From: Paragonimus westermani
Lineage: Eukaryota; Platyhelminthes; Trematoda; Plagiorchiida; Troglotrematidae
NCBI GenBank assembly: GCA_008508345.1
Contig: QNGE01000147.1
Location: 339,590-403,589, forward strand
Reading direction: 5' to 3'
Length of the DNA: 64,000 nt
Part shown: positions 12,101-24,100 of the stretch, one piece after another
How the letters are laid out: the number at the start of each line of letters is the position of its first letter
Numbering within the stretch: position 1 is the first letter of the stretch
The notes under the pieces: model-generated
Databases searched by the model: none
Seen by the model: only the letters and a program-made list of their open reading frames with translations
Told to the model about the DNA's origin: nothing
Made by a program: the position numbers and the translations under genes

Positions 12101-15100
12101 ATCCACACGGAGTTCATTTATCTGTTCAGCGAGGTAGGATATTGGCTCAATCGGTGGGGGAGAATGGCTGGCCGGTGTAAATACACCGAGCTTATCCTCA
12201 TCACTATCTTCAGCGTCCGCACAACCCCCTAAAGAAATATACATGCAGGTAAGTAATTCTGATACAAAATTCCATAAGTTTAAACTAAGAACAAATGCCG
12301 AGCAAAAACGAAGCAGTATAGGCGAGCTGCACCTCAAATGGGCACTAACTCTACAGGCAAATCGAAGTGGGTGGAAAAACGAAAAAACAAGTAGAGGAAG
12401 CAGGCCGCTCTTACCAAGTTAGTCGGCCAGCAAATAAAATTGAGAACATGAAACACACCAAATATATCTAAACAAATACGAATGTAAGCTGTCAAGACGA
12501 TATCCAGGACCGGGTTGAGAATAGAGCAAAATGAGATTAATGATTTGGAACGCTCAGACAACAAACTTTTAGGTGCCCGCTAAAGAACGAGGTGTACTTA
12601 GAAGGCATCCTGTAGTCCGCAACGACTGTCTTCCTAGCTGCCTAAAAGTTACCACGTGTACCGCTTTCGAACTGACCCCTGTCAAGTACCGCACCCTGAA
12701 CAGTCACAGAACTCCTCGTGAATAAGACAGTCCATTGAAATTCAATGGAAGGAAAAATCGTCTGCATTCTCCAGTTGACCACTGTTCGCGATGTACCGCG
12801 GTTAGTCCTTACCGAAGCCTTTAGATTAATCGGTTCTGAACCGTATCGGTGATACTGTCGAACAAACAGCCCTACTCTTACGCTGTCCACTGACATTATG
12901 AATAAAAGTGACCAACAGGTTCGAATTATGAGCTAAAACCGGGGCAGTATTTTTATATGAAACAACGAAGTAACCATAAAAGATTGAAAGCAAGCTACCG
13001 CAGCTTAATTTATACCTTCGGAGGAGATACTCGTCGACCCGACTGAAGAAGAGGAATCTTGCAACCGCGTCTGTTGTAAACCTAAATGAGAAAACCAAAG
13101 GGACTAAAAAAGGGGTTCAACACAATAAAAGTCAAAAATAAAGGTCAAGGTTAAAAAGTAAACTCATGCGTTTTTCAAGGAATGCATCGCTGACAAACAA
13201 TTCGGGCGGTATGGACGCTAAGAACAAGTGAAAAAGTCGGCCAATGATTAGTAGTCAGTAGGAATAAAAAGCCTTAGTACGAAGATACCATTCCACCAAG
13301 AAACAGACAAAAACAGACAGACTTATGTTAAGTAAAAGTGTTCCTCATATACAAGGAATGATTGCTGTCATGCAAAACACTGGGTTGCAGTGTGAATTTC
13401 CAAATCCAGGCATGAACGGCCAAGTGAGACAACACGTGAATCCTCGCTTATGAGTGTAGTAGCACACGATGTCAGTCACGCTTTAGCTTGTGTCGGAATG
13501 GTGCAAATGTCCAAATGCTAAATTGTGAGTCTAAACTTGATTAGTACGGAATACTGTCGGAGTGATTCAGTCCGTCTAAAATGGCATGGTCCATGTGGAA
13601 AGAATTCGGGCTAGCTACAGCAGGATTTGCACACCAGCCATTCAGAAATTCACAACCTTTGCCCAAAGCTAGGATTTTTTTTGTAAAATTTACAAACCTA
13701 TCGTTAACGTCGTTGCAATTTACATTTATGAAAATGAGAAGACTGGCCGTAAAATCTCACACGCCCTACATACTTTTACATAGACAACAGCTTTCTCATG
13801 ATTTCACTGTTTTTTAAAGTGGGTAGGAGCTAGGTGGAAAATGATTACTGACATGAATCTAATTGTAAAGTATCTACGGTTTGACAGTCTTTCCGTTTGG
13901 ATTTTTCCCTTAATGAGCCCATTAGGCTGAAATGCAACAATCGTTTCCTTAGGAGCACTTTTACTTAGTGTGATTGGCTCTGTTTTGGGGTTGAGTTCAC
14001 CAAGTACCTGTGTTAAATGTTTACGCAAAAAGCAGGAGTGCAGGTGTACAAATTATGCATGTATTCTTCCTTTCCTTTCTGCATCCAGTCCTTCTTACGT
14101 TCTGTACTCATGTTACTTACTTCCAAGTCTGCAGGCATAATACAGCAGTTCTTTTGCGATAAAAACTGCAGTGACATCAGCACCGACAAATACTATCGCC
14201 TAGAAGATAATTCATTTTGCAACCAACCTCTTATTTGAATTTTCGACAGGAGTCACTTAGCTAAAGCTGAATAGTCGCTTATCCACAAGAAGCGATGTAT
14301 GCTTAACTATCTCTCACAACTAAGGATATTCCGTTTTCTTTAGCAATGTGCTAGTGGTTTGGTGGACAATTTCTTTTGTTCCATCACCGTGACGAGAACT
14401 TTAAATTTAGTGGTCAGCCTAAGACCTGGTAGACTGGGTTCCCCGAAAACCGCGGTTTTTCCTTTCACTCGATCTGCCCCAGAAGGCGTGGTCAATGCAG
14501 TATCTAGGTGAGAATAACCGCTGTTTTGGTCTTCTCTACAGATGACGCCATAACCCTTGGCTGAAAACATGGTAAGCCCTGTATTATAATGAACTTGTTA
14601 AGGGCCTTTTCAAAGATTTTACGGAGTACTGAGTTGATGAAGTTTTACATTCCATCCTGGGGATTAATCCGATCATAACGGAGAACAGCCTTGTGAAACT
14701 GACCTCCTTAACACAAAAGCACAAATAAATGTTGGTTTGTCTCTAGTGTTAGGTTACTTTGCAACGGTGACACTACAAATGACCGTGACACTGCGGGCCT
14801 TAAAGACGATCTCATTTCTCACAAGTTCTTCACCAAAACCATTAGGTTCAAAACGAAAACAACATCAGTCGGCAAATCCAAAATTATTAGCTTCGAATCT
14901 TCCTACGCTGAAAAGAATACCGAAGGTTTGATAGTTAGGTAACAGATCAGTCGTGATTGAACAAACTTAAATTGTGCAAACAGGCAAAATCATTGGGAAC
15001 AAACCGAAACATTAGAAGCGGAAATCTAGCGACAACTTTTAAACTCCTAACAACATTTATGATTAATATAAGAACTAAACGTTTACAAAAGAACTTCTGT

Positions 15101-18100
15101 GACTAGACCACACGCATTAAAAAAGGTTACCCCAGTTCAGAAACACTCAGATTTAATCTCTCCTAACTCATATATACTTCTGCATTCCTCAGTTTTCTTT
15201 CTGTTGGTAGGACTGTAATCCAAAAATCTAATTCTTAGGCATACCGCACGGAACAGAATCGGTGTGCTATTATTAAGATGTACCTCTGGATTTTGCGAAA
15301 TTAACGTGCTTCCGATTCGGACACTGGTAACCTTGAAACGTCAGTGACGCTATCGTTAGGAGGCGCATCTCCTAACGAGACAGCCAGGACGCATCACGCC
15401 ACATTAATCGACCGGCCCAGCTCGGCTGCAATGGTCGTGGGTGGTGGTATGGTCCCACTCAGCCAATCAAATTGCAGGTGTGCGGTCGAACACATGTGCG
15501 CTGTCTGGTCAGTCTATTTTCTCGTGTCTGCCCTCTAGTACCCCCTGTAAGGTGATTTGTTCTGACACCCTGACTGCCATCTATGGCTGTCTCAGCTTCG
15601 TGTCTGTCACCCATCTATGGTAATCGTTTGTCCTATAAATCTAGAACTTCTGTGCCTAAGTTTTGTCTTGCTCGTCCAATAAACGGAGCAGCCGTCTCTT
15701 CTGATTTCCCATTTTTGGGGTCAAACGACTGAGCGCGTACCAAAGGGGACGATCCAATGGATATACACACTAGAGGATCGTATCAATAATCCTCCGCGTT
15801 CTGCTCTGGTAGGACCCGATCGGGCGACGATCACAGGTCATAGTGCGGTTATGCGGGATAGCCTGTTGAAGTATGCGAGTGATGCGTTTTCATCAAACGA
15901 TAAACGCGAGTTGAGTATAGCGGGAGTGGACAACTGTACAAACACGCTGGATGATCAATGTACGCACGGCTCCGATACAAGTTAAAACACACCTTGCTTT
16001 GTTAGTTTAAATACATAACTTTCCCCATTTGTACGTTCTAACGTAGCCAGTATGTTGGAACCTTAATCGAGACATCGGTGCACTAAGAAAAACCAGCACA
16101 TGCATACATATGGTTAGCGGCATCCTGTTCGGATAAGCCAGTCACGGCGACCGAAGCAAAAGGAGGCCTGTACATAACACTCATCACGGATGGATTGCGC
16201 TGTACCACTTGTGGTTCCACTCACACACCACGTATCGAGTGTAAACCCGAAACACTAAGACCGAGGGGCGTGTGAGTGAAGTCTCTGTTTTCAGCAGGCC
16301 AATACTGGTTGACCAATTGATAGACTAGCAGAGAGATTCCAATGGTGAGATCAAAACTAGGAATGAAAGTATTGAAAACATGATGCAAGAAATAGTCTAG
16401 CATAGGAGTATGTTATTGTACTCTAGGGAGAGTATGAACGGAAAACGAAATGCAAAGTTGGGCTGGAATGAAACAGACAAAACATTCACCGTACAGTACA
16501 TCATAAAGGCTAAAGAAAAGGATAGGTAGAAAGCAACAGACACCCAGATTTCTGAAGAAGGGAATGGGTGAGTTGCTGAACGACGGTGGCCGTTGGTCAA
16601 TGTGAACAAGAATATAGGTGATATAACCTGTTTGAGTCTAACGCATTTGTTGTCTCTTGGCTGACGTCGTTTTATGAGGACGTTGATGACCTACTAATCC
16701 GAGGCGGCCAGTGCAGTCGCGGCGGCACACCGCAACACCATATAGTACTGTCACCGCGACCTATGGCACTGACGGTTCCCTTACGTACCGCCCGCTTCTG
16801 TTCACGGCCACGCAATCACTGCTCACTGAACTTGCGGACGCACGTCCGGACCACATTTCTCCAGACCAACCGGTTCAACGCCAACTCTTCCCAACATCTA
16901 AAATCGATGTTACAAAGGGAAAGAGTTATCTGGATAACATCCTGGTATCTCAACTTTTGACCCTCAAGATTTCTCCTACGTGATTTCATCTGCCCATACG
17001 GCAGCTGTTTGAGAATACGGTCATCGACCGTTCGACGGACGTGACTACCACCAACGAAGCTGATTCAGCATTAGCATGACGTATATCCCGTCCACGTCCG
17101 CTGGCCACAGTACCCCCAGTGTCCGGAACCACGTCTAACCACCGAATATGCGTGCACATAAATAGCTGGGCACGCACAGCTAGTGATATCTATGGCTAGA
17201 GTGGTCTGGCTCACTACCTAACGCTTTGGTAGAAGGAAAAACTGGAAATGTCCAAATGCTGCCATTCGTACAAGACACTGAAGACAGGTAATGAATGTAC
17301 CACTAAGTTACGTCCAGAGAGACTACGAAGAAAGATTAAATACATGTACAGAAAGCATGATCGAATATTAAACAAATAAGGCATAAATTTAAAAGTATTC
17401 CAGACTCAAATGATATTTCGATAAGAACTATGACCGGTTTCGGTATTCTGTTCCACCTCCTCCCATTAATTGACTGCTGAAGATAGGATCATGGAATGCC
17501 AACCGGGCATGCGATTGAAATTTGTACCACAGTCCATAAATTTGTGAATAATGTTATTTGACGCTATTTCGTGTGATTACATGCAAATTGGGCTGTCAAA
17601 AGATGGATCTAAATGGATAGCACAAAATATGCAGCTCAAGGCTGACAGAATTACACTGATAACAGATACACAAACACAGCGGGAATTTTGAGAGATATTG
17701 CCACATTTGTGTGCAAGAAAAGTTGCTGCAAATATTTGATAATTGCGCCCTTTAACTAGGTAGAATAAGGGGACAGTTTACGTGTTTTTGTGGAAAGCGG
17801 ACAAAGTGTCAGAACGTCAACCGTCAAATTATGTCTGAGTCTTTTCATGTGGTGAGTTCGCGGTAGGTCAGTGGTATTGACGCCTGTCTGTTAAAACACG
17901 GTTCATGGATTCGAGCTGCGTTTCTTAATTACTCCTATTTAAGTTCAGGCAGCTCCGCAGTATCTCTCTCACAGGCGACCTTGTAGGTCATACAGCAGCG
18001 AGTATCACGTGAGGATGCAGTAGGTAAACAAACCAACAGAACTTTGGAAAACAGTAGATAAGAAACCCACCCACAGCCAAAAGCTTTGATAAGGTCAGCT

Positions 18101-21100
18101 GTCGAATAAGTCAATGACATTTTAGATTAGACCCAACTGTGAAAAGTCAGGGCCTTGGCTGGACTCGAACCCGTGAATCCAGCCGAACCTCTCACTTCTT
18201 AAAGTTGGATCTCATCTAAAATCACGAACCTGAAAAATTACTTATTAGCAATACGATGGCATTTTGTTGTTCTTATGACTGTATTAGATATTTTCGAAAG
18301 TGGCATGTCAGTCACCAAGCAGCTGTGAATAAGAAGTTGCATTTTCCTAAGAACGCAATGAGTGAAACCACTAGGATATTGTGAACCGATTGTGGTGGAT
18401 TGTCAGGTCGCAGGTGCGAGTTTTCGAACGCTCGGCCGAATACCTCAACGCGGGGGAGGTATGTTCGAAAGCCTGCCGCGATCGGATAAAGGACAACGTG
18501 CGCGACCGGATGAGTCATCGCTCGACTGGATCGGACCAACGGGCGAGGCAGGGCAGGCGAAATACGACAGACGGCCAGATCGGAGGCGTGGTTTTTCCAA
18601 CATTTAGAGGAACATCTCGACACGATGTTAGAATACGGTCAAGGCCAACATTGGGTGGATGGCGGACAGCACGAGCTGCCGGACGAGCCATCGCGCAACG
18701 AAATCGGACAAACAGACGAGGAATGGCAGGCAGAAAACCCCCCGGTAGAAGGCGCCGATCACACACGTAAACCGGTTAGAAGTGCACACGACGTGTGAAC
18801 GGAAACCGGGGGGTGTTGCGGGTTGGAATTATGACTCATAAACGAGAGGGCGCGCGTTGCATGAGACTGGCGATTTGGACAATAAAGATTGCTTTATTGG
18901 ACGCCTTCTCGCTACACGATGATTAGGCCAAAGAAAAAAAATACTTGTTTGCCCAGAAGAATGCTACTAATTTTCGATGATAAGTAAACAAGACTATTTG
19001 GCAAGCGAAAAGAAGTGAACGCAACGATGGAAAACCGAACACAGCCGATTAGTAAACTGAGAAGAAAACAGCTTATGAAATGACATAAGCCTTCCGCCCT
19101 CAAGAAAGAGAGTCCGGAAGGATGGCTTTCTAACAATTAATACGTGGATGACCTTGAAGTTAACACAGCATCCCCATCAAGCCCAGTCATCAGACTGTTC
19201 TGGGCTGAAACTAGTTGTGTCGGCTCGTTACGATGGACCGCACTTATTCGTCCTTTCGGTTACTCCCGATGCAAAGGTTCTGCCGGCTGTGTTGCACTGA
19301 CAAACAGCAAGTAACAGAACTGGCAAGCATGCCCACCACCCGATGAAGCCGTAACAGACGTACTGACAGCACACATTTTGCCACCCGGTCATTTGATAAT
19401 AGTTAAATGTTTGAAATATTTCCAAGGTATACCTGCCCATTAAAAATGAAGTACCTAAAGAAATTGATCACCTGGTTCATTACTCTGTGGTTGTTCATAG
19501 AAAACGTCACTACCCGTTTGCTCATAAGAGAAACGTCTTTTCAAATCACCACCAGTTTCATATACATCGTTAGGAGTGGAAGTCTCTGAAGGTATATCAG
19601 CTACTGAGCCGTCTTGTCGAGCAAATTCGCAAACGTCCGAATTCGTCTTTGTCATATCGTCCTCCACAGCAACGGGCGGACACTCGTAGTCGAAGTCCGA
19701 TGATACAACATCAAGATCGTTCAGTTCTTCTTTCCGTTTTCCGCGTTGTTCACGTTTTGGATTTTTGTGTTTTCTCTTGCGCTAATCAGGTGCAGAAGAT
19801 GATACGATTATACAAATATGCAAAATTTGGACAATATTTCATTTGACTGACAAAATAACTATTGCTGCAGCTTAACGAAGCAGTCTGAAACCCTTGCGTC
19901 CGAAAGTCGCAAGCGACTAAGAAATAGCTCAAAAACCGAAATCGTGTGACCCGATTCGAATGTGGGTTACACGTAAACAAGCTAACGGGTCACGGCATGC
20001 GTTCTAAAGACAACCGAACACAAGAAAATGTATGATGACCAACCCGAAAATCGGGAACGTTAACACTGAGCTGTCTCCAATTGACGGAAGTGAATAAAAA
20101 CAATCACTGTTCCACGGAAATTCGGTATGTTCAGAGAATTTTGTTCCAACAAACGAGTATTAAGATAAGAGTAGCAAGACTGGATTGGTTATAGTTGTTG
20201 ATTTATCACATACATTAATCACGTGCTGAAACACCATATTTGGAGTTGTACAACCAAATCTGTAAACACTGAAGACTCCAATAAACCAGAAAAGCTTAGA
20301 GGTCACTGCTTTAAGGAACAGAACTACATCGTATGAAAGTTTGTTGACAAGAAAACAAACAAGGATAGACATGATGATGCACTTGCTGGCACTTCATTTG
20401 TTGGATGGATACAGACTAAGCAGACGAAATCGATCACGATGATGCATTGGTCTGAGAGTGGCTATAAAAACCACGTAATCCGCAGTCGTGCTGAAATTAC
20501 CATATTTCATTTAGCTTAAGCTGTTTTATTATAAGTTGAGCTAACGTCTCCGACAGTAGTTGTAATTATACGGTAAAACCTTGGTTGATCGGAAATAATT
20601 AGCAAAACGAGAGCGGCTCACTTCACGTTTTAATTCTTGTTTTGACTTTCCAGTTCCTACAGAGATAAAAAGTAATAAGTTGTGAGATAAATTACGATAA
20701 TGTGATGGTTGTTTTACGAACAAACCCATTAAAGACGAAAAACCAACCACGATGTGAACGAGAACCTTCGGAAACGCGTCGACCGATGGGAGCTTTGGAG
20801 TCCGCGATTGGTAAGGAAAGATCTAGAAAAGGTTCAAAGGTTGTCCGAATGGTGCCACAAACACAACACTGCAGAGAGCACACCAGAATACCACCAAACA
20901 ATCTATCCACAACGGTTGCGATCGAAGCGGCTCTCCCCCATGACCGAACAAGTTCACGGTCTTCGGGCTGAATGTTCTGTGTGCAAAAAAGAAAAAAATT
21001 CAGGCTACTGATAAGAAGAAAAACAACTCCTGAGGAAGGCCACCCGAGGTGGTTGAAACGTAGAGTATTACAACTTGCTCGAAACGTTGTGTTATTCCCA

Positions 21101-24100
21101 ATCTGTATATCAAAAACAACTTGACGTTTACCTTAGATGGACGTGTACGGTTCAATACATTGTCAGTGAGAGTCGGTAGTTACGGCGGTATTAAGGCCCA
21201 GATATACTCACAGATAATATTTTTTATCAGGGCTCTTCAATAAGTAGTAGGCAGACACGGTATGAATTAGAGATGTCTGAGACGAAATCGGCATCAACAT
21301 CAAACTTCGATCTTCGGGTTCATCATCAATATAAAGTAATAATGACACAAGTTGTGACCGTCTAACGAATGACGGGAGACCAGAACATACAAGTTTTCAA
21401 CACAACGCGAGCAACGCTCGCTAGGTCAGAGAATATATTTGATTGGTGAGACGATCGTCACCTGCTTGCGACAAATTCCCAATAGCCTTGTTTGATGCGG
21501 TCAAACGAGGGTGAAAACCATCACGAAGTGTTCATCGTACTTGGATAAAAAGTGAACAAGATGGCGCACCGCCCAGTTAACGCAGTCAAATCAAGGAATC
21601 ACCTTACGCGTCTAAGGAGGTGAATAGCCGGCGGACAAGATGAATAAAGCTTGGATTGATTTCTGGGGATTAAGATCACTGCAAAATGAACATCACGCAC
21701 ATTCGATTACAGTCCTCGCATTCAGAAAAGCCTTCCGGCTGGCCCACTTCGTAAGGAAGTACTCGACTCGAGTTTCGCTCGAAACTCAATGTAAACTGCA
21801 CACATCACTCAGATGGTTCCATGAAGCCCGTGACTTCAAACGGGGTTATCGACTGAAGTGAAGAAGACGATTAATGAATCTCCTATCGAGAGGATCGGGC
21901 AATCTGAACACACAAGGTTGCGGTTGAGCGTTTGGATATAAGTGATTAGTCAGGCCTAGTGTGAGATTACTAGCGTTGCCGCCAGCACGCCGGCCCAACA
22001 AACACGAGGGTCGGAGTGCGAATTCCGACTCGGAAAAAGATATACACTACTGAGCTTTGACAAGAGCAGGAATCCAATATAGTGTTTCTTTACAAAGTGG
22101 ACCGGCCGAACGTCCCATCTGAATGTGAGGACTGTGGTCGAATGTGGGTGGCGTTCAAGTTGTAGCTAAATAAATTTATTGAGTTAGTTTTATCACGGAT
22201 TTCTAAGAAATCGTCCTAGGTATAAAAAACCGTGGACGTGGGTATGGGCGTATAAACACTTGTAACTGCACACAAGTGAACACAGAAGAATATAAACAGT
22301 ATGATTGGACTGGGATATTTTGGGAGCGAACCAAGCTTTAAAATGTTGTCAAGCGCCAACTCCGGTGATCGCAACGGGAAATACAGCAACCGTTACATGG
22401 ATTCTCCGCAGATCAAGGTGAAACTTTAAAATCACTGGTCCGAAGCCCAGGAAAAATTACTGGGTGACAATACAGTCACTGGGAGGGTAAGTACGCATTC
22501 TCAAAACGGACTGGATTACACGGGGGTGAAAGGATCCCCAGAAATAACACTTCAGTTTTCGAATTTCAATAAAAACGAAGTTATCAGGATCAGACCAAGT
22601 CAATTTGTGTCTTGAGGTAACACCCGAGTATCTTGTGGACTGGGATATAGGGAGGACCTTTCCTCTCTTAGGTAGTCGACAAGCTTTGAGACGGAAAAAC
22701 AAGACTTAAAAGGCGAGAAGGAGTGTGCGCTAGATCAATTAACCCGTACGGTGACCATTCTGCATGGCAATGAAAGAGGATAAGCCGGAATGTCAAACTC
22801 CGAAAACAACACCACCTACAGGCTTCAATAAAAGCGAGACCCTTGGAAAATACGGTGGAAACAACAAAAATTGCACTGTCTCCGTCCTAGATTTGTACGT
22901 GCGAACATTTAACACGCACTCAACCACAGTAACAGTTTGCTACATTTTGTTACCAGCTATTTTAGGATACTAACAGTTTACATGAAGCCTGCTGAGTACC
23001 AGTCATCTATCCAATCATTTTCCACCTGACACTAAGTATGCTCCTGTTTGTTCGCCTGACCCAGCAAAATTCCATTAGTAAAGACAGACTAATTGGTTGT
23101 TGATAAACAAGGAAAACAACCAGTTAATGGTAAATTCGTTCCAACCGCATGGTCTTTTTTGCTTTAACCGTGGAGGGTGTTCGGAATATACCAATCGGTC
23201 CGGTAACACCGTGAGATGTGTGTAATTGTATGAGATAGGGAAGCGTTATCTAGACAATCTAAACAGTTAATCGAGCGCATAGGAGTGAAAGTGAGGCGAA
23301 TCTAGAATAAAAACTACGCAGATTTTATGTTACGTTTATGCCGGCTGAGATTTACAAACTCTTTTCTTCCACCTTATCCCTAACCGGAAATTTGCATGCA
23401 CCAGTCAAGCAACAAGCATTTCAGACTATTACGTACTCTTTGGGATTAAAAAGATAATCTACAAGAGCAGTATACGGCATGTGATTTTTGGGTCTTGTAT
23501 ATAAAATCTGATTGCCAACCAAAAGCACGCTGTACTCTGACCTGTAAATCACGTTTTTTGGATCGAGTTGGCTAACAGTGCGTTTATCTGTACACGCTTA
23601 ATACATACACGCCTAATAATATTACCTGATGATGATTAGAAGCTGCGAGAGAGGATGCTATCCAAGTAAGCCTTGAGTCGTGATTTCGATTTTAGATCTT
23701 GGGAATGTGATCCGAATGGGTATCCGAAGATTCAATGAGAGACAATGTGCGGACGTGAATTCAGACGCTCAGTACGCGAAGGAACTACAGGTGGCGTAAG
23801 TCGTGGTGACGTGACTATATGGCGCTGTAATGAATGTGGCTGCGAATAAACTGGCCGCTTCGGACTGTTAGGCTGCCAGTGTTCATCGTTCACCGTCAAC
23901 GAGGAGACGGCGAACGCTTTAGGGACAAGCCAGTTTCGTCCGTTATATCCATTTTCTCGTATCGCAGCTTACCCAACAAGTCTTTCACGTTATATCTATC
24001 TCAGATAATAAGAGGGTACAGATATGAACCGGCCTGTCTGGAAAACTGCGATCTGTAAGAGCGTCCAGGAGTTCATTCAGCAACAGCTGTAGGGCCACTA

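Noticed and set aside
17850..18184. tRNA-like or SINE-like signals (internal GGGTTCGAGTCC box on the minus strand at 18,160-18,175; weaker one near 17,900)
   Set aside because: A 7-bp stem (GGCTGGA/TCCAGCC, 18,157-18,184) surrounds the box, but no cloverleaf with D and anticodon arms could be built and no A box at the right distance was found.
18362..18770. Overlapping GC-rich open frames on both strands as a gene
   Set aside because: The frames are open because of composition. They are Arg/Gly-rich with no domain, splice site or start support.
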